The position numbers and the translations under genes were made by a program. From an uncultured Actinomycetes bacterium (lineage in GTDB: Bacteria; Actinomycetota; Thermoleophilia; Solirubrobacterales; 70-9): DNA of 64,000 nucleotides. The notes under the pieces are model-generated. The model was not told where the DNA came from, did not search any database, and was given only the letters and a program-made list of their open reading frames with translations. The DNA lies in assembly GCA_937907435.1 (NCBI GenBank), contig CALCIA010000138.1, forward strand, positions 62,001 through 126,000. Reading direction: 5' to 3'. Of this stretch, positions 61,758 to 64,000 are shown in pieces. The first letter of the stretch is position 1. Every line of letters begins with the position of its first letter.

Positions 61758-63998
61758 CTAGCGATGGCGCTGATGCCGATGCTTCACCTTGATGCACCGA
61801 GCCTTGCCGTGACGCTTGTCCTTCTTGAAGCCCTTGCGGCACTTGAGCGGTTTGTGCTTCGGCTTCGGCGTGGTCCTCGGCTGCGATGGCATCGCAGGGA
61901 TCGCAGTGCTGGTCGACGGCGGCGGGCTCGAGGGGTTGCCACCGCCCGGATTGTCACCGCCATTGTTGGCCGGAGTTTCAGAGCCACCACCAGGACTGCC
62001 ACCCCCGCCGCCGCCAGCTTCTTCATTCTGGCCTTCTTCAGGTTTTTTGCCGGGTTCGACACCTGAAAGTTCAACGGTTCGGACGTAGCTGCCACCTGCG
62101 ATGGCAATGCAGAACGTCGGCGACGGACAGGACATCTCGGTGACGTCTACGCCGCCACTGTCGGCAGTCACCCGGTTCCACGACGAGCCACCAGCAGCCG
62201 GGTCGGTGGATATCGCGGCATTCAAAGGACCAAAGGCAAGACAGAGGGATGGGCTGAAACACGTCAGCGCGGCTTCGGCACCGGTCAACCCGAACGCAGC
62301 TTCATCATCTGACCACGCGGCAGCGCCGCCAGCCGGATTGGTCGACGTGTAGAGCTGGCGGAAGCCGGTGCCCACACAAAGGCCCGTGCTGGGACAGCTC
62401 AAGGCATAGGAGATCGGCCCGACATCGGCCGTGTGCCACGCGGCCGTGCCGCCCGTGGGATTGGTCGAGGTTATGACGTGACCGGCCCAGTCAGTCGCCA
62501 CGCATAAGGTCGTCGCCGGACATTCCAGATTGTTGATGAACGAGGCGCTTCCCGTGACATCGCCGGTCACCGACCATGCCGCCGCTCCGCCCGAGGGGTT
62601 GGTTGAACTCAGGATGTATGGGCCTGCCGCCACCACGCACAGACTCGCCGTGGGGCAAGAGACAACGGTGATGCCCTGGCCCAAGGGAGTATTGACCGGC
62701 GCCACTGACCACGCCGCCGTGCCGCCAGTGGGGTCAGACGAGGTCAAGATGTGCTCACCATCAACGGCCACACAAAAGGAAGCGCTCGGGCACGACACGT
62801 CGGTTAGGGCAGCGCCCGGGTCAACTCCCGAGACCGTCCAGGCCCCAGTCGGGTCGGTGCTGGTGACGATGTTGCCGCTGGCATCGACCGCCGCGCAGAA
62901 GCCGGCCGAAGGGCAGCCGATCGCATCGAGGCCGTTGTTGCCGTCAATCCGCGTAGCGGACCAAGCAGCCGTGCCGCCCGTGGCGTTGGAGGCAGCGAAC
63001 ACATCGCCGGTCCAGTCGCTGACCGCACAGAGCGTGGCCGAAGCGCAGGACACTCCAGTGAACCCGCCGTTGGAGCCTTGAAGGTGCGTCTCCGACCAGG
63101 CGCTTGGCCCACCGGTCGGATTGGTCGAAACCGCCACGTTGCCCAGGATGTCGGTATTGGTGGTGGCCACGCACAGCGCGGCACTAGCGCAGGAGATGCC
63201 GCTGAGATTGTGGTCCTGTTCGGTGGTGACGGCCTGCCACGCACTGGCCCCGCCGGTTGGATCGGTGGACGTGACGATCGTCCCCGTGCTGTTCGATTCC
63301 GTATTGCCCGTGCCGCCAACCGCCACGCACAGCGAGGTATTGGGACAAGACACGTCAGACAACCGGCTTGCCGTCACGTTGGTTCTCGTCCAGGCCCCCG
63401 ATCCGCCGGTCGGGTCTGAAGCCGTGAATACGTCGCCTTCAAAATCCGTGGCAACACAAAGGGTGGCCGATGCACAGGCCACGCCGCTCAGGCTGTCGGG
63501 ATGTTCATCGCCAACCTGAGCCCCCGACCAAGTGCCCGCCCCGCCCGTGGGGTTCGTTGAAGTCCAGATCTGCCCGAGGCCATCAGCCAGCACGCAGAGT
63601 GCGGCGCTGGGGCAGGAGATGCCCATCGTGCCGCCTGCCGGTGCAGTGAAGAACCCGACTGCCGTTTTCGACCAGGCCGCTGCGCCGCCGGTCGGGTTGG
63701 TCGAGATGAGGACGTTGCCATTCCAGCGTTCGATCGCGGCACAGAACGTCGTGGTCGGACACGAGATATCGGCAACTGACGTTCCCGGCAAGTTGGTCTG
63801 CTGCCAGGTGTTCGGCCCGCTGGTCGGGCCGGTGGAGGTCAAGATATCGGAGCCCATTGCGGCCACACAGAGCGAGGACGACGGGCATGAAATAGCGCCT
63901 TCCCCGGCCGAGTTGCCGTAGGGCGCCTGGTGATCGACCAACCGCGGAGCTGACAGCGAGATGGACGGAACTTCTGCCTGTGCGGAAGCAATGAGCAA
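61758..63998 (-). CDS. Large secreted repeat protein, N terminus cut by window edge
   Basis: The visible 746 residues end at a stop at 61758. The start is likely beyond the right edge, because the frame opens inside what looks like a signal peptide (LLIASAQAEVPS). About 13 repeats of roughly 48 residues follow, built on ISCPSxxLCVA and TSTNPTGGAAAW, and resemble a beta-propeller or beta-helix. The C-terminal part is Gly/Pro-rich, then very basic (KPKHKPLKCRKGFKKDKRHG). Similar Lys/His tails occur in Solirubrobacterales surface proteins. Probable cell-surface or adhesion role. It lies outside the defence array. Confidence 0.78.
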   Translation of the reverse strand: MLIASAQAEVPSISLSAPRLVDHQAPYGNSAGEGAISCPSSSLCVAAMGSDILTSTGPTSGPNTWQQTNLPGTSVADISCPTTTFCAAIERWNGNVLISTNPTGGAAAWSKTAVGFFTAPAGGTMGISCPSAALCVLADGLGQIWTSTNPTGGAGTWSGAQVGDEHPDSLSGVACASATLCVATDFEGDVFTASDPTGGSGAWTRTNVTASRLSDVSCPNTSLCVAVGGTGNTESNSTGTIVTSTDPTGGASAWQAVTTEQDHNLSGISCASAALCVATTNTDILGNVAVSTNPTGGPSAWSETHLQGSNGGFTGVSCASATLCAVSDWTGDVFAASNATGGTAAWSATRIDGNNGLDAIGCPSAGFCAAVDASGNIVTSTDPTGAWTVSGVDPGAALTDVSCPSASFCVAVDGEHILTSSDPTGGTAAWSVAPVNTPLGQGITVVSCPTASLCVVAAGPYILSSTNPSGGAAAWSVTGDVTGSASFINNLECPATTLCVATDWAGHVITSTNPTGGTAAWHTADVGPISYALSCPSTGLCVGTGFRQLYTSTNPAGGAAAWSDDEAAFGLTGAEAALTCFSPSLCLAFGPLNAAISTDPAAGGSSWNRVTADSGGVDVTEMSCPSPTFCIAIAGGSYVRTVELSGVEPGKKPEEGQNEEAGGGGGGSPGGGSETPANNGGDNPGGGNPSSPPPSTSTAIPAMPSQPRTTPKPKHKPLKCRKGFKKDKRHGKARCIKVKHRHQRHR

Positions 63999-64000
63999 CA

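Overview
The window is GC-rich and reads as a chromosome segment of an actinobacterium, most likely class Thermoleophilia (Solirubrobacterales relatives). The reasons are GTG and TTG starts, probable leaderless promoters, actinobacterial PHO boxes, a secreted protein with a long repeat array and a Lys/His-rich tail (61758 to the right edge), and a secreted Ig-like protein (50820-51599) of a kind I associate with that group. The placement is inference. No rRNA gene, complete tRNA gene, CRISPR array or integrase gene was seen.

Region 1 (1-30 kb) is a metal and oxyanion zone broken up by insertion sequences. It starts with a PstS-like binding protein divergent from arsR-arsM. A decayed phoU/pst cluster with an internal inversion follows. 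Next is a copper-type island: CopZ-like chaperone, P1B ATPase, cupredoxin, CcdA-like protein, Csp3-like storage protein and a MerR regulator with three matching promoters. The island carries IS481, IS982, IS630 and IS110 relatives. At 16.5-21.8 kb the arsM/phoU/pstBACS cassette recurs with the opposite fate: pst is intact and arsM is broken. Two orphan PhoB-type DNA-binding domains and a zinc-ribbon gene pair separate it from a third pst locus (24.5-28.5 kb).

Region 2 (29-36.3 kb) holds an aquaporin remnant, three DUF2294 proteins (one fused to STAS), an HD-like protein, CtaG, a CDF metal exporter with an ArsR/SmtB regulator and a perfect operator palindrome, and a chromate module with ChrB split into two genes plus ChrA.

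Region 3 (36.4-61.7 kb) is a defence island. Its best candidate system is a HARE-HTH protein, a ComEC-type metallo-beta-lactamase and a 1140-residue protein that joins E2-like, E1/ThiF, JAB/JAMM and patatin phospholipase domains. To its right come three copies, and a fourth half copy, of an attachment-site-like module. Each full copy has an inverted repeat around GGGCACT, three 8-bp iterons at fixed spacing, and an identical 42-bp 3' half of a tRNA-Ala(CGC)-like gene. Between the copies lie defence and toxin-antitoxin cargoes: AbiGi-like protein, UvrD-like helicase, HigBA with a peptidase domain, sce7725/sce7726, MazEF, VapBC, DUF429, DUF4160 with an HTH-ImmA protein, and a radical SAM/kinase/EEP-nuclease operon.
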